Shown: positions 9,852 through 17,662 of the stretch, in pieces
Layout: every line of letters begins with the position of its first letter
How positions within the stretch are numbered: the first letter of the stretch is position 1
Assembly: GCA_963709555.1 (NCBI GenBank)
Contig: CAVPWR010000003.1
Coordinates: 124,001 to 188,000 of the forward strand
Reading direction: 5' to 3'
DNA from: Sulfurisoma sp963709555
GTDB lineage: Bacteria; Pseudomonadota; Gammaproteobacteria; Burkholderiales; Rhodocyclaceae
DNA: 64,000 nt
The notes under the pieces: model-generated
Told to the model about the DNA's origin: nothing
The model's database searches: none
Seen by the model: only the letters and a program-made list of their open reading frames with translations
Program-made: the position numbers and the translations under genes

Positions 9852-10306
9852 CGCGCTTCCCGCACCTTCTCGAGAATCTCCAGCAGGTCCTTTTCCCAGA
9901 GCGCGAACACCGGCTTGAGTTCCGCAGCCGGGAAGAATTCGCCCAGTACGCTCGGCCGGTTGGTCGAGAGCAGGGTCTGGTCGCCTTCGGCGAAGATGGC
10001 GATATTCAGCGGCAGGAAGGGCATAAGTTGCGGGTGCTTGCCGGCCAATAGGGCAAGTTCATCGGGCTTGCCATAGAAGACGACGCGATACTTGTCGGTC
10101 TTGTAGCCGCGGGCCTCGAGGCCGACATCGACGCGTTGCACTCGCGCCACTTTGTAGCCCTGGGCCGAGATGGCGTTTTGCAGCGTCAGCATCGCTCCCT
10201 CGAAATCCTGCCCCGAGCGAATGATCAGCATCTGGTCGGCATGAGCGGCCGGCGCCAGCAGTGCCAGAACCATGAGCCAGGTTAAGAAGTGTCGCAGCGG
10301 TTTCAC
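9848..10306 (-). CDS. Exported DUF302 protein
   Basis: A 152-residue protein with a signal peptide ending in AAHA and a DUF302-type domain in the rest of the chain. There are no cysteine motifs in the mature part, so no covalent heme. The GTG start at 10306 overlaps the stop of the upstream diheme cytochrome (GTGA), and the upstream protein carries a second DUF302-type domain. DUF302 proteins have no firm biochemical role. The coupling suggests a periplasmic partner of the cytochrome near the nitrite reductase genes. Confidence 0.7.
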   Translation of the reverse strand: MKPLRHFLTWLMVLALLAPAAHADQMLIIRSGQDFEGAMLTLQNAISAQGYKVARVQRVDVGLEARGYKTDKYRVVFYGKPDELALLAGKHPQLMPFLPLNIAIFAEGDQTLLSTNRPSVLGEFFPAAELKPVFALWEKDLLEILEKVREAR

Positions 10307-11346
10307 AACGTTGCGTCCTCCATGATGGTCTGGTACATCTTGGTCAACTGCTCGCACATCTCGGCAAGCTCGGAGTTGTTGAAGAACTGGCTCAGTCGCT
10401 TGGGATTGCTCGCCATCATCGTCACTTTGCCGCCATGCTCGACGATGGTGAAGCGGCACGGCAGGAACAATCCGACGCGGGGGTCGGTGTTGAGGGCCTG
10501 GGCCAGCAGGCCGAAGTTGCAAACGTAAACGATGTGCTGGCGGAGGTTTTCCTTCCCGGGCGCGGCGATGCCTTCATCCAGGCTCTGTTCGCGGATGAAT
10601 ACGAAGTTGTTGGTCTCGGCGGCGCGCTTGAGGTTGGCGATGGTGGTCTTCAGGTCGTAGGGCGACTCGACCGACAACACCGGTTCCGGGAGCGCCTGCC
10701 CGACATCGCTCTTGCCGAGCGGCGATTTTTCGAAGCTGCGGACGAAGGCGACGAGATCGTCGATATCCTTCTCCGTCAGGCCCTTGTTGAGAAAGGAAAG
10801 CATCGGCGTGCCGGCCACGCCTTGCGTCAGGATCGCCTTCATCCGCAGGTCTGGAGTCGATTCGAGAAAACCGGCGTTGTGCAGGGCGGGCGCCATGATG
10901 GCCTGGTCGCGCGGACGCGACAGCGTGACGCCCGTGCCCTTGCCGCCTTCACCGTTGGCGCCGTGGCAACTGGCGCAGTGCTTCTGGTAGTGCTTGCCGC
11001 CATTTTCAATGTTGCCATCGATGCGGGTTGCCGCATAGGTGGCGAATGATCCGGGGTTCCAGCTGCCGATGTGCGCGACGATGGCATCGACCTCGGCATC
11101 GGCCAGCGTCGCGAAAGCCGGCATCACGCGTCCCGGGCGACCGAGCCGGATAGTCTTGCGCAGGTGATCGGACGAAGCCAGCGAATGGAACGACGGCAGC
11201 GAGAGCGGCACGCCGATGCCGCCGCTGCCGTTCTCGCCGTGACAGGCGGCGCAATTCTGGGCATAGAGTCGGGCACCTTCGGCGGCTTGTGCCTGCAACG
11301 TTGGCACCAGGGCCAGCAGCAGGAGCGGGGTGGCGAAGAGTCTCAT
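10303..11346 (-). CDS. Diheme cytochrome c fused to a DUF302 domain
   Basis: A 347-residue periplasmic protein. After a signal peptide (LLLLALVPTLQAQA) come two class I cytochrome c domains with CAACH near residue 35 and CASCH near residue 128, each followed by distal Met candidates. A C-terminal DUF302-type domain occupies about residues 230-347. It is transcribed divergently from nirS and shares the 234-bp intergenic region, so it may be co-regulated under low oxygen. A role as electron donor or redox partner in nitrite respiration is an inference from position. The start at 11346 was chosen over a start 12 bp upstream because it gives a compact signal peptide. Confidence 0.8.
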   Translation of the reverse strand: MRLFATPLLLLALVPTLQAQAAEGARLYAQNCAACHGENGSGGIGVPLSLPSFHSLASSDHLRKTIRLGRPGRVMPAFATLADAEVDAIVAHIGSWNPGSFATYAATRIDGNIENGGKHYQKHCASCHGANGEGGKGTGVTLSRPRDQAIMAPALHNAGFLESTPDLRMKAILTQGVAGTPMLSFLNKGLTEKDIDDLVAFVRSFEKSPLGKSDVGQALPEPVLSVESPYDLKTTIANLKRAAETNNFVFIREQSLDEGIAAPGKENLRQHIVYVCNFGLLAQALNTDPRVGLFLPCRFTIVEHGGKVTMMASNPKRLSQFFNNSELAEMCEQLTKMYQTIMEDATL

Positions 11347-11480
11347 GAGCGCTGGCACTCCGGGAGAGGCATTGGAATCAACTGAGCGATTCTACATTGG
11401 CCTCGGCCGGGGGCCGTCGGGTGGGACGGCCGATGCCTTGCCATGGCTAAAGGCAGCGGCTTTGCCTGAAGTGTGGAAAA

Positions 11481-11494
11481 TTGATCGCTGTCAA
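11481..11494 (+). promoter_or_regulatory. FNR/Dnr box upstream of nirS
   Basis: TTGATCGCTGTCAA fits the FNR/Dnr consensus TTGAT-N4-RTCAA, with one half-site position differing. Its centre (11487.5) predicts a start of transcription near 11529 if it acts at -41.5. A weak -10 (TAGATG-like) lies near 11515-11520. Confidence 0.8.
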
Positions 11495-11530
11495 AGAAAC
11501 GTACCAGCGTGAGGTAGATGCTTCCGCGCC

Positions 11531-11550
11531 ATAGGTGTCGCATCACCTAT
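11531..11550 (+). promoter_or_regulatory. Inverted repeat in nirS leader
   Basis: ATAGGTG and CACCTAT form a perfect 7-bp inverted repeat around six bases (TCGCAT), right at the predicted transcription start and about 30 bp before the nirS ATG. It could be an operator or an mRNA 5' hairpin. The spacer includes TCGCA, part of a RegA-like half-site (TGTCGCA, 11536-11542). Confidence 0.5.
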
Positions 11551-11580
11551 CCACCATCAAATTTCGGGGAGCCAAAATCT

Positions 11581-13278
11581 ATGAAGACGCGCAAGCTCGT
11601 TAGTTCTCTCAAGTACGCTTTGCTGCCGGCCGCGCTGTTTGGCGCCTTCGGCAGTGCCCTGGCGCAAGCGCCGGCCGCTGCGCCGACGCTGACGGCCGAC
11701 GAAAAGGCCACAGCCAAGAAGATTTACTTCGAGCGTTGCGCCGGCTGCCACGGTGTGCTGCGCAAGGGTGCCACCGGCAAGAACCTCGAGCCGCACTGGA
11801 CCAAGAAGCTGCCGGACGGATCAACCCAGGAGGGCGGCACGCTCAAGCTCGGCCAGAACCGCCTCGAGAAGATCATCGCCTACGGTACCGAAGGCGGCAT
11901 GGTGAACTTCGACGACATCCTGACGAAGGAAGAGCTCGCCCTGATGGCCAAGTACATCCAGACCACCCCGGATGTGCCGCCCGAGTACAGCTTCAAGGAA
12001 ACGGTGGATTCGTGGAAGGTCATCGTGCCGGTCAAGGATCGTCCGACCAAGCAGATGAACAAGTACAACCTCAAGAACATGTTCTCGGTCACCCTGCGCG
12101 ACACCGGCGAAGTCGCACTGATCGATGGCGATACCAAGGAAATCCGCAGCATCGTCAAGACCGGCTATGCGGTGCACATATCGCGCCTGTCCGCATCCGG
12201 CCGTTATGTCTATGTGATCGGCCGCGATGGTCGCCTGTCGCTGATCGACCTGTGGATGGAGAAGCCGGCCGTCGTGGCTGAAGTCAAGATCGGCTTCGAT
12301 GCGCGTTCGGTCGATACCTCCAAGTTCAAGGGCTTCGAAGACAAGTACGCAGTGGCCGGCTCCTACTGGCCGCCCCAGTACGTGATCATGGATGGCGACA
12401 CGCTGAAGCCGCGCAAGGTTGTTTCCACCCGCGGCATGACCGTCGATGGCGAGTACCATCCGGAACCGCGTGTGGCCTCCATCGTCGCTTCCTTCATCAA
12501 GCCGGAATGGGTTATCAACATCAAGGAAACCGGCCAGATCCTGCTGGTGGATTATTCCGACATCGAAAACCTGAAGACCACCACTATCGGCTCCGCCAAG
12601 TTCCTGCATGACGGTGGCTGGGATGCGTCCAAGCGCTACTTCCTGGTGGCGGCCAATGCCTCCAACAAGATCGCTGCGGTCGACACCAAGACCGGCAAGC
12701 TGGCGGCGCTGGTCGATACCGCCAAGATCCCGCATCCGGGGCGCGGCGCCAACTTCATGCATCCGAAGTTCGGTCCCGTCTGGGCTACCGGCCACCTCGG
12801 CGCCGATGTCGTGACGCTGATCAGCACGCCGTCCGACGACAAGAAGAACGCCAAGTTCAAGGAGTTCAACTGGAAGGTCGTTCAGGAAATCAAGCACGTG
12901 CCTGGCAACCTGTTCGTCAAGACCCATCCCAAGTCCAAGCACTTCTGGGCCGACGCGCCGCAGAACCCGGAGAAGGTCACTGCCGAATCCGTGGTGGTGT
13001 GGGACATGGCCGACCTATCCAAGCCGAAGAAGGTCATCAACGTCGCCAAGGATTCCGGCCTGCCCGAGACTAAGGCGATCAAGCGCGCCGTGCATCCCGA
13101 GTACAGCGCCGATGGTTCCGAGGTGTGGATCTCGCTGTGGGGCGGCAAGACCGACCAGTCGGCCATCGTGGTGTATGACGACAAGACGCTCGAGATGAAG
13201 AAGGTGATCACCGATCCGAAGATCATCACCCCAACCGGCAAGTTCAACGTCTACAACACGCAGCACGACATTTATTAA
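11581..13278 (+). CDS. nirS: Cytochrome cd1 nitrite reductase
   Basis: A 565-residue periplasmic enzyme that reduces nitrite to nitric oxide. A Sec signal peptide ends at ALA-QAP. The small N-terminal c-heme domain carries CAGCH near residue 56. The remainder is the eight-bladed d1-heme propeller (YVIGRDGRLSLIDLWM, then GEYHPEPRVASI and FLHDGGWDASKRYF), ending in NTQHDIY as in other NirS proteins. The ATG at 11581 was chosen over an in-frame start at 11518 because a GGGGA ribosome site precedes it and it begins the signal peptide. It is followed by a strong terminator, so downstream nir genes need their own promoters, and FNR boxes are found there. Confidence 0.98.
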   Translation: MKTRKLVSSLKYALLPAALFGAFGSALAQAPAAAPTLTADEKATAKKIYFERCAGCHGVLRKGATGKNLEPHWTKKLPDGSTQEGGTLKLGQNRLEKIIAYGTEGGMVNFDDILTKEELALMAKYIQTTPDVPPEYSFKETVDSWKVIVPVKDRPTKQMNKYNLKNMFSVTLRDTGEVALIDGDTKEIRSIVKTGYAVHISRLSASGRYVYVIGRDGRLSLIDLWMEKPAVVAEVKIGFDARSVDTSKFKGFEDKYAVAGSYWPPQYVIMDGDTLKPRKVVSTRGMTVDGEYHPEPRVASIVASFIKPEWVINIKETGQILLVDYSDIENLKTTTIGSAKFLHDGGWDASKRYFLVAANASNKIAAVDTKTGKLAALVDTAKIPHPGRGANFMHPKFGPVWATGHLGADVVTLISTPSDDKKNAKFKEFNWKVVQEIKHVPGNLFVKTHPKSKHFWADAPQNPEKVTAESVVVWDMADLSKPKKVINVAKDSGLPETKAIKRAVHPEYSADGSEVWISLWGGKTDQSAIVVYDDKTLEMKKVITDPKIITPTGKFNVYNTQHDIY

Positions 13279-13300
13279 TAGTTCTGATGCCGCAATGATG

Positions 13301-13334
13301 CCGGGGGGCGGAGCGTTCGGCCCCCCGGTTTTTT
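13301..13334 (+). terminator. Rho-independent terminator after nirS
   Basis: An 8-bp perfect G/C stem (CCGGGGGG at 13301-13308 with CCCCCCGG at 13321-13328) is followed by six T residues, 22 bp after the nirS stop. Confidence 0.92.
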
Positions 13335-13340
13335 CATTTC

Positions 13341-13382
13341 TTGAGGGGCGTCAACCCCGGTAGGCAAAGGACGTTCTAAAAT
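13341..13382 (+). promoter_or_regulatory. FNR/Dnr-dependent promoter of the c-552 gene
   Basis: TTGAGGGGCGTCAA (13341-13354) is an FNR/Dnr-type box. A good -10 element, TAAAAT (13377-13382), lies at the spacing expected for activation from -41.5, giving a start near 13389 and a short leader before the ATG at 13420. Confidence 0.8.
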
Positions 13383-13419
13383 CAAAAAAAATGTAGTCAT
13401 ATCAACCAAGGAGTCTGAC

Positions 13420-14286
13420 ATGTACAAGAAGCTCATCGCTTCCTCGATCGCCGCTATGCTGGCCTGCGGTGCCGGCACCGCCGTCGCCGCGCCCGACTGG
13501 GGCAAGGTGCCGAGCAAGAAGATCACCGTGTTCTACCCCGGCGTGTCGCCGATCGAGTGGATCACCAAGGGTACCGAGCACGGCGGGGCCAAGGGCCTGA
13601 AGAAGGGTGAAAGCTGCGCCAGCTGCCACGACGAGGAAGCCGCGGACATGGGCAAGAAGATGGTCACCGGCCAGAAGCTCGAGCCGAACGTCATCAAGGG
13701 CAAGGCCGGATCGATTCCCGTGACCGTCCAGGCCGCCAACGACGGCACCAACCTCTACATGCGCTTCACCTGGAAACAGCCGGCGGCCAGCGGCGGCGGC
13801 GCCGACAAGGAAACCCCGGTCAAGCTGGCCATCATGCTCGAGGACAACAAGGTCGAGCGCGCCAACCTCTCCGGTTGCTGGGAAACCTGCCACCAGGACG
13901 TGCGCACCATGCCCGGCGTTTCCGACGACAAGAAGACCAAGTACGTCAAGGAGGGCAGTGTCGCCAGCGGCAAGTACTACGACCTGCTGCAGTGGAAGAG
14001 CAAGGCCAACAAGGGCACCGACGGCTACGTCGCCGACAAGCGCGTGATGGAAGGCGGCAAGGGCCTGGTCGAGGCCAAGGGCGAACTGAAGGGCGACACC
14101 TGGACCGTGACCTTCACCCGCAAGCTCGCGGGCGGCGGCGAGGGCGACATCGCCATGGCCTCGGGCAAGGTCTACAACTTCGGCTTTGCCATCCATGACG
14201 ACCATTCGATTGGCCGGCTCCACCACGTCTCCCTCGGCTACACGCTGGGCATCGACGCCAAGGCCGACATCACTGCCGCCAAGTAA
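13420..14286 (+). CDS. Periplasmic diheme cytochrome c-552 (NirB-like)
   Basis: A 288-residue exported protein (signal peptide ends AVA-APD) with two c-heme motifs, CASCH near residue 66 and CWETCH near residue 152. The spacing and the C-terminal IHDDHSIGRLHHVSLGY segment match the cytochrome c-552/ethylbenzene-dehydrogenase gamma-like heme-binding family, the fold of NirB from the Pseudomonas stutzeri nir cluster. The likely role is electron transfer to NirS in the periplasm. It is the first gene of an FNR-controlled unit that runs into the cupredoxin gene 13 bp downstream. Confidence 0.8.
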   Translation: MYKKLIASSIAAMLACGAGTAVAAPDWGKVPSKKITVFYPGVSPIEWITKGTEHGGAKGLKKGESCASCHDEEAADMGKKMVTGQKLEPNVIKGKAGSIPVTVQAANDGTNLYMRFTWKQPAASGGGADKETPVKLAIMLEDNKVERANLSGCWETCHQDVRTMPGVSDDKKTKYVKEGSVASGKYYDLLQWKSKANKGTDGYVADKRVMEGGKGLVEAKGELKGDTWTVTFTRKLAGGGEGDIAMASGKVYNFGFAIHDDHSIGRLHHVSLGYTLGIDAKADITAAK

Positions 14287-14299
14287 TCTCTTCTACGCA

Positions 14300-14647
14300 A
14301 TGTCCTCGCGTACGCGGTGGACGCAAATCGGGGCAGCCCTCGCGGTAGCGGGGTCTGCCCTTTTTCTCGTGCCATGCGCCCATGCCGGCGACACCGTGGA
14401 GGTGACAATCGCCGACTACAAGTACGCGCCGGCCGAACTCAGGGTCAAGCCGGGCACTACGGTGAAATGGATCAACGGCGAGAAGCGCACCAGCCACTCG
14501 ATTCTTTTCCTCGGACCCGACGGCTTCGAATCGGAGCGTATATTCCCGGGTGAATCCTGGCATCGCACTTTTGAGCGGCCCGGCAGCTATCCCTACCGCT
14601 GCGGTCCGCACCCTGAGATGAAGGGCGTGGTCGAGGTGGCCGAATAG
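14300..14647 (+). CDS. Small periplasmic cupredoxin
   Basis: A 115-residue blue-copper protein. The signal peptide ends in AHA and the mature part begins GDTVEVTIADYKYAPAELRVKPG, the standard plastocyanin-like strand pair. Type 1 copper ligands are present: His in TSHSILFL, then Cys, His and Met in YRCGPHPEM. It follows the diheme c-552 gene by 13 bp and precedes nirC, so it is probably an electron carrier to or from the nitrite reductase. Cupredoxin donors for NirS are known (azurin), but this one is shorter than azurin and closer to plastocyanin/amicyanin. Confidence 0.85.
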   Translation: MSSRTRWTQIGAALAVAGSALFLVPCAHAGDTVEVTIADYKYAPAELRVKPGTTVKWINGEKRTSHSILFLGPDGFESERIFPGESWHRTFERPGSYPYRCGPHPEMKGVVEVAE

Positions 14648-14672
14648 CCCCGCGCGTGGCGGGCAGCCCGAT

Positions 14673-14686
14673 TTGACGCGCGTCAA
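14673..14686 (+). promoter_or_regulatory. FNR/Dnr box upstream of nirC
   Basis: TTGACGCGCGTCAA is a perfect 14-bp palindrome of the FNR/Dnr type. Its centre lies 41.5 bp before the GTG at 14721, so activation from -41.5 would start transcription at the start codon itself. Confidence 0.75.
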
Positions 14687-14720
14687 TGTCGTTGCCATCC
14701 GGAACCGTCATCCTAGCGCC

Positions 14721-15044
14721 GTGTTCAACGGAAAACTGGCACTCGCGCTGATGGTGGCTGGAACGGTTCATGCGGCGGACCCCGATGCTGCTCGCCAAGG
14801 CGAGTTGGTGCGGCTGGTGCGTCAGGATTGCGGCTCCTGTCATGGCATGCGGTTGACCGGCGGGCTGGGCTTGCCGTTGACCGCCGAGGCATTGCGCGAC
14901 AAGCCCTTCGATGGTTTGGTGGCGACGGTCATTTACGGTCGCCCCGGTACGGCGATGCCGCCGTGGAAGTCGATCATTTCCGAGAACGATGCCGAATGGA
15001 TCGTGCGCCGGCTGATGCAGGGATTCCCGGAGGAGGCGCGATGA
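14721..15044 (+). CDS. nirC: Periplasmic monoheme cytochrome c55X
   Basis: A 107-residue protein from the GTG at 14721: signal peptide FNGKLALALMVAGTVHA, then a small cytochrome c with CGSCH and a distal Met in GTAMPPW. NirC is a small c-type cytochrome of nir clusters implicated in electron supply or heme d1 maturation. A longer frame begins at a TTG at 14673, but that TTG is the first half of an FNR palindrome and would place charged residues before the signal peptide, so the GTG is preferred. The stop overlaps the nirF start (ATGA). Confidence 0.8.
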   Translation: MFNGKLALALMVAGTVHAADPDAARQGELVRLVRQDCGSCHGMRLTGGLGLPLTAEALRDKPFDGLVATVIYGRPGTAMPPWKSIISENDAEWIVRRLMQGFPEEAR

Positions 15045-16204
15045 CGCGCTGGTTGGGATTCGCTGCGCTGCTGCTGCTGAGTGCCTGCGCCCACACCGGG
15101 CTGCGCGAAGATGGACATTTGCGCGGAACGGGCGATCTCGGCGTCGTCATCGAGCGCGCCACGGGGCGCGTCGCCATCGTCGATACGACCGCCAAGGCGG
15201 TGCTCGCCCGCGTCGACGGCCTCGGCGACCTTTCCCACGCCTCGGTGGTGTTTGCCCGCGACGGACGCTACGCCTACGTCTTCGGCCGCGACGGCGGGCT
15301 GACGAAAGTGGACTTGCTGCTGGCGCGGATCGACAAGCGCGTGATGCAGGCCGGCAACAGCATCGGCGGCGCGATATCGCAGGACGGCCGACTGGTGGTG
15401 GCCCAGAACTACGTGCCCGGTGGCATCAAGGTGTTCGACTCGATCACGCTGGAACTGCTGTCCGAAGTGCCGGCGCAATCGAAGGTTGTGGGCCTAGTCG
15501 ACCTGCCAGGCCAGCGCTTCGCTTATGCACTCTTTGACAAGGGCGAGATCTGGGTCAGCGACCTGTCCGAGCCCCGTGCGCCGAAGACGCAGAAGTTTCC
15601 CGCCGGCAGCCAGCCTTACGACGGCCTGGTGACGCCCGATGGCCGCCACTACATGGCCGGCCTGTTCGGCGAGGACGGCATCGCGCTGCTCGACACCTGG
15701 CGGCCGGAGCAGGGCGCGAAGAAGATCCTCGAGCACTACGGCAAGGGCCAGGAAAAACTGCCGGTATTCAAGATGCCGCACCTGCGCGGCTGGGCCGTCG
15801 CCGGTGGCAAGGCCTACCTGCCCGCGATCGGCCGCCACGAAGTGCTGCTGGTCGATACCGCGACCTGGAAGGAGGCCGGCCGCGTCAAGGTCAAGGGCCA
15901 GCCGGTGTTCGTCATGGCGCGACCGGACGGCCGCCAGGTCTGGGTGAACTTCGCCTTCCCCGACAACGGCTGGGTGCAGGTGATCGATACCTTGAGCGGC
16001 CAGATCGTGCAGACATTGCAGCCGGGCAAGGCCATCCTGCACATGGAATTCACCCCGCGCGGCGAGCATGTCTGGCTGTCGGCGCGCGACGACAACCTGG
16101 TCTCGATCTACGACACTCAAAGTTTCGCGCGGCTGGCGACGCTGCCGGCCGACAGCCCCTCGGGCATCTTCTTTACCTCGCGCGCCGCGAGGACGGGATT
16201 CTGA
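15041..16204 (+). CDS. nirF: Heme d1 biosynthesis protein NirF
   Basis: A 387-residue propeller protein related to the d1 domain of NirS. The N-terminus is a lipoprotein signal with lipobox LLSAC, so it is probably anchored in the periplasm. Motifs shared with NirS include YVFGRDGGLTKVDL and MEFTPRGEHVWLSARDDN. NirF binds d1 precursors and completes heme d1 in the periplasm. The ATG at 15041 overlaps the nirC stop, and nirDL starts 3 bp after the nirF stop, giving a tight operon. Confidence 0.92.
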   Translation: MTRWLGFAALLLLSACAHTGLREDGHLRGTGDLGVVIERATGRVAIVDTTAKAVLARVDGLGDLSHASVVFARDGRYAYVFGRDGGLTKVDLLLARIDKRVMQAGNSIGGAISQDGRLVVAQNYVPGGIKVFDSITLELLSEVPAQSKVVGLVDLPGQRFAYALFDKGEIWVSDLSEPRAPKTQKFPAGSQPYDGLVTPDGRHYMAGLFGEDGIALLDTWRPEQGAKKILEHYGKGQEKLPVFKMPHLRGWAVAGGKAYLPAIGRHEVLLVDTATWKEAGRVKVKGQPVFVMARPDGRQVWVNFAFPDNGWVQVIDTLSGQIVQTLQPGKAILHMEFTPRGEHVWLSARDDNLVSIYDTQSFARLATLPADSPSGIFFTSRAARTGF

Positions 16205-16206
16205 CC

Positions 16207-17202
16207 ATGGACTCGCCCTACAGCCCGCTCGAATTCGAACTGCTCAACGCCTGGCAGCGCGACCTGCCGCTGGTGTCCCGGCCGTTTTCCGTGGTGGGAG
16301 AAAAAGTCGGCGATGGCGAGACGGCGGTGATCGAGACCCTGGCGCGGCTGCAGCGGCGCGGCGCCATCAGCCGCGTCGGCGCGGTGTTCGCGCCGCGGCG
16401 CATCGGTGCCAGCACGCTCGCCGCGCTGGCCGCTCCCCCCGAGCGTCTGGAGGAAGTCGCCGCGCTGGTCAGCGCGCGGCCCGAGGTCAACCACAACTAC
16501 CAGCGCGAGCATCATTTCAACCTGTGGTTCGTGGCGACGGCGTCCGACCAGCGCCGACTCTCCGCTACCCTCGACGCCATCGCCGCAGCTACCGGCTGTC
16601 CGGTGATGTCGCTGCCGCTGCAGGAAGAGTTTCACATCGACCTCGGCTTCGACCTCGCCGGCCGTGACGGCAAGACGATGCGCGCGGCGCATCCCTGTCT
16701 TGGCAACGAGGCCACGCAGGTAGCGCCGACCGCCGAGGATCAGGCGCTCATGGCGGCGCTGCAGCCGGGGCTGGAACTGGTGGCACGGCCCTTCGCCAAA
16801 CTGGCGGAATGCGCCGGACTGAGCGAGGCCGCCGTGCTCGAGCGCATCGGTGTCTGGCTCGATTCCGGCATCGTCAAGCGCTTCGGCGTCGTCGTGCGCC
16901 ACCACGAGCTCGGCTACAAGGCCAACGCCATGACGGTGTTCGACGTCCCCGACGACCAGGTCGCCGCGGTCGGCGCCAGGCTGGCGCGCGAGGAGGGCGT
17001 GACGCTCTGCTACCGCCGTGCCCGCCACCTGCCCGAGTGGCCCTACAACCTCTACTGCATGGTGCATGGCCGCTCGCGCGAGGAGGTGCTGCCGGTGATC
17101 GAACGGCTCTGCCGCATCGCCGGCTATCCCTGCGAGGCATTGTTCAGCCTGCGCCGCTTCAAGCAATGCGGTGCGCGCTACTTCGGTGACGCGGCAGGCT
17201 GA
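16207..17202 (+). CDS. nirDL: Siroheme decarboxylase NirD-NirL fusion
   Basis: A 331-residue protein made of two Lrp/AsnC-like halves. The NirD half spans about residues 1-150 (ELLNAWQRDLPLVSRPF, then NHNYQREHHFNLWFV). The NirL half spans about 170-331 (LELVARPFAKLAE, KRFGVVVRHHELGYKANAM, YRRARHLPEWPYNLYCM). Together with NirG and NirH it decarboxylates siroheme to didecarboxysiroheme in the cytoplasm on the way to heme d1. The fused arrangement is known from several denitrifiers. Despite the winged-helix fold these proteins are enzymes, not DNA-binding regulators. Confidence 0.92.
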   Translation: MDSPYSPLEFELLNAWQRDLPLVSRPFSVVGEKVGDGETAVIETLARLQRRGAISRVGAVFAPRRIGASTLAALAAPPERLEEVAALVSARPEVNHNYQREHHFNLWFVATASDQRRLSATLDAIAAATGCPVMSLPLQEEFHIDLGFDLAGRDGKTMRAAHPCLGNEATQVAPTAEDQALMAALQPGLELVARPFAKLAECAGLSEAAVLERIGVWLDSGIVKRFGVVVRHHELGYKANAMTVFDVPDDQVAAVGARLAREEGVTLCYRRARHLPEWPYNLYCMVHGRSREEVLPVIERLCRIAGYPCEALFSLRRFKQCGARYFGDAAG

Positions 17203-17662
17203 GCCGGTCGCCTCGCTCGACGAGGCCGACCGTGCCATCATCAATGCCCTGCAGGGCGGCTTCCCGCTCGCCGACGAGCCCTATCGCGAGGTGGCGGAAG
17301 CGCTGGGACTGAGCGAAGACGATCTGCTGTCGCGCCTGCGACGCCTTCTCGACCAGCGCGTGCTGACCCGCTTCGGTCCGATGTTCCAGGTCGAGCGCAT
17401 GGGCGGCGCCTTCGTGCTGGCGGCGCTGAAGGTGCCCGAGGCCGAGTACGAGCGCGTCGCGGAACTCGTCAATGGCTTTGCCGAGGTCGCCCACAACTAC
17501 CGCCGCGAGCACGCCCTCAACATGTGGTTCGTGCTGGCAACGGAAACGCCGGACGGCATCGCGCGGGCCACTGCCGCCATCGAGGCCGCGACCGGGCTGC
17601 CGGTGTTCGCCTTCCCCAAGGAGCGCGAATATTTCGTCGAAATGAGGCTGCATGCCGACTGA
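17171..17662 (+). CDS. nirG: Siroheme decarboxylase subunit NirG
   Basis: A 163-residue Lrp/AsnC-like protein with a helix-turn-helix-like N-terminus (DEADRAIINALQGGFPLADEPY) and the family motif HNYRREHALNMWFVLAT that pairs with the NirH His/Arg motif. The start overlaps the nirDL frame; GTG at 17171 and GTG at 17186 are both possible, and the overlap implies translational coupling. It overlaps nirH by 11 bp. The subunits form the complex that decarboxylates siroheme. Confidence 0.9.
   Translation: MRATSVTRQAEPVASLDEADRAIINALQGGFPLADEPYREVAEALGLSEDDLLSRLRRLLDQRVLTRFGPMFQVERMGGAFVLAALKVPEAEYERVAELVNGFAEVAHNYRREHALNMWFVLATETPDGIARATAAIEAATGLPVFAFPKEREYFVEMRLHAD

Noticed and set aside
11526..11542. 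Complete RegA-like palindrome at the nirS start
   Set aside because: Only the right half (TGTCGCA) fits; the left half is out of register. The ATAGGTG/CACCTAT repeat explains the symmetry better.
14673..14720. TTG start of nirC at 14673
   Set aside because: The TTG is part of a perfect FNR palindrome and would put a charged stretch before the signal peptide. The GTG at 14721 gives a normal signal peptide.
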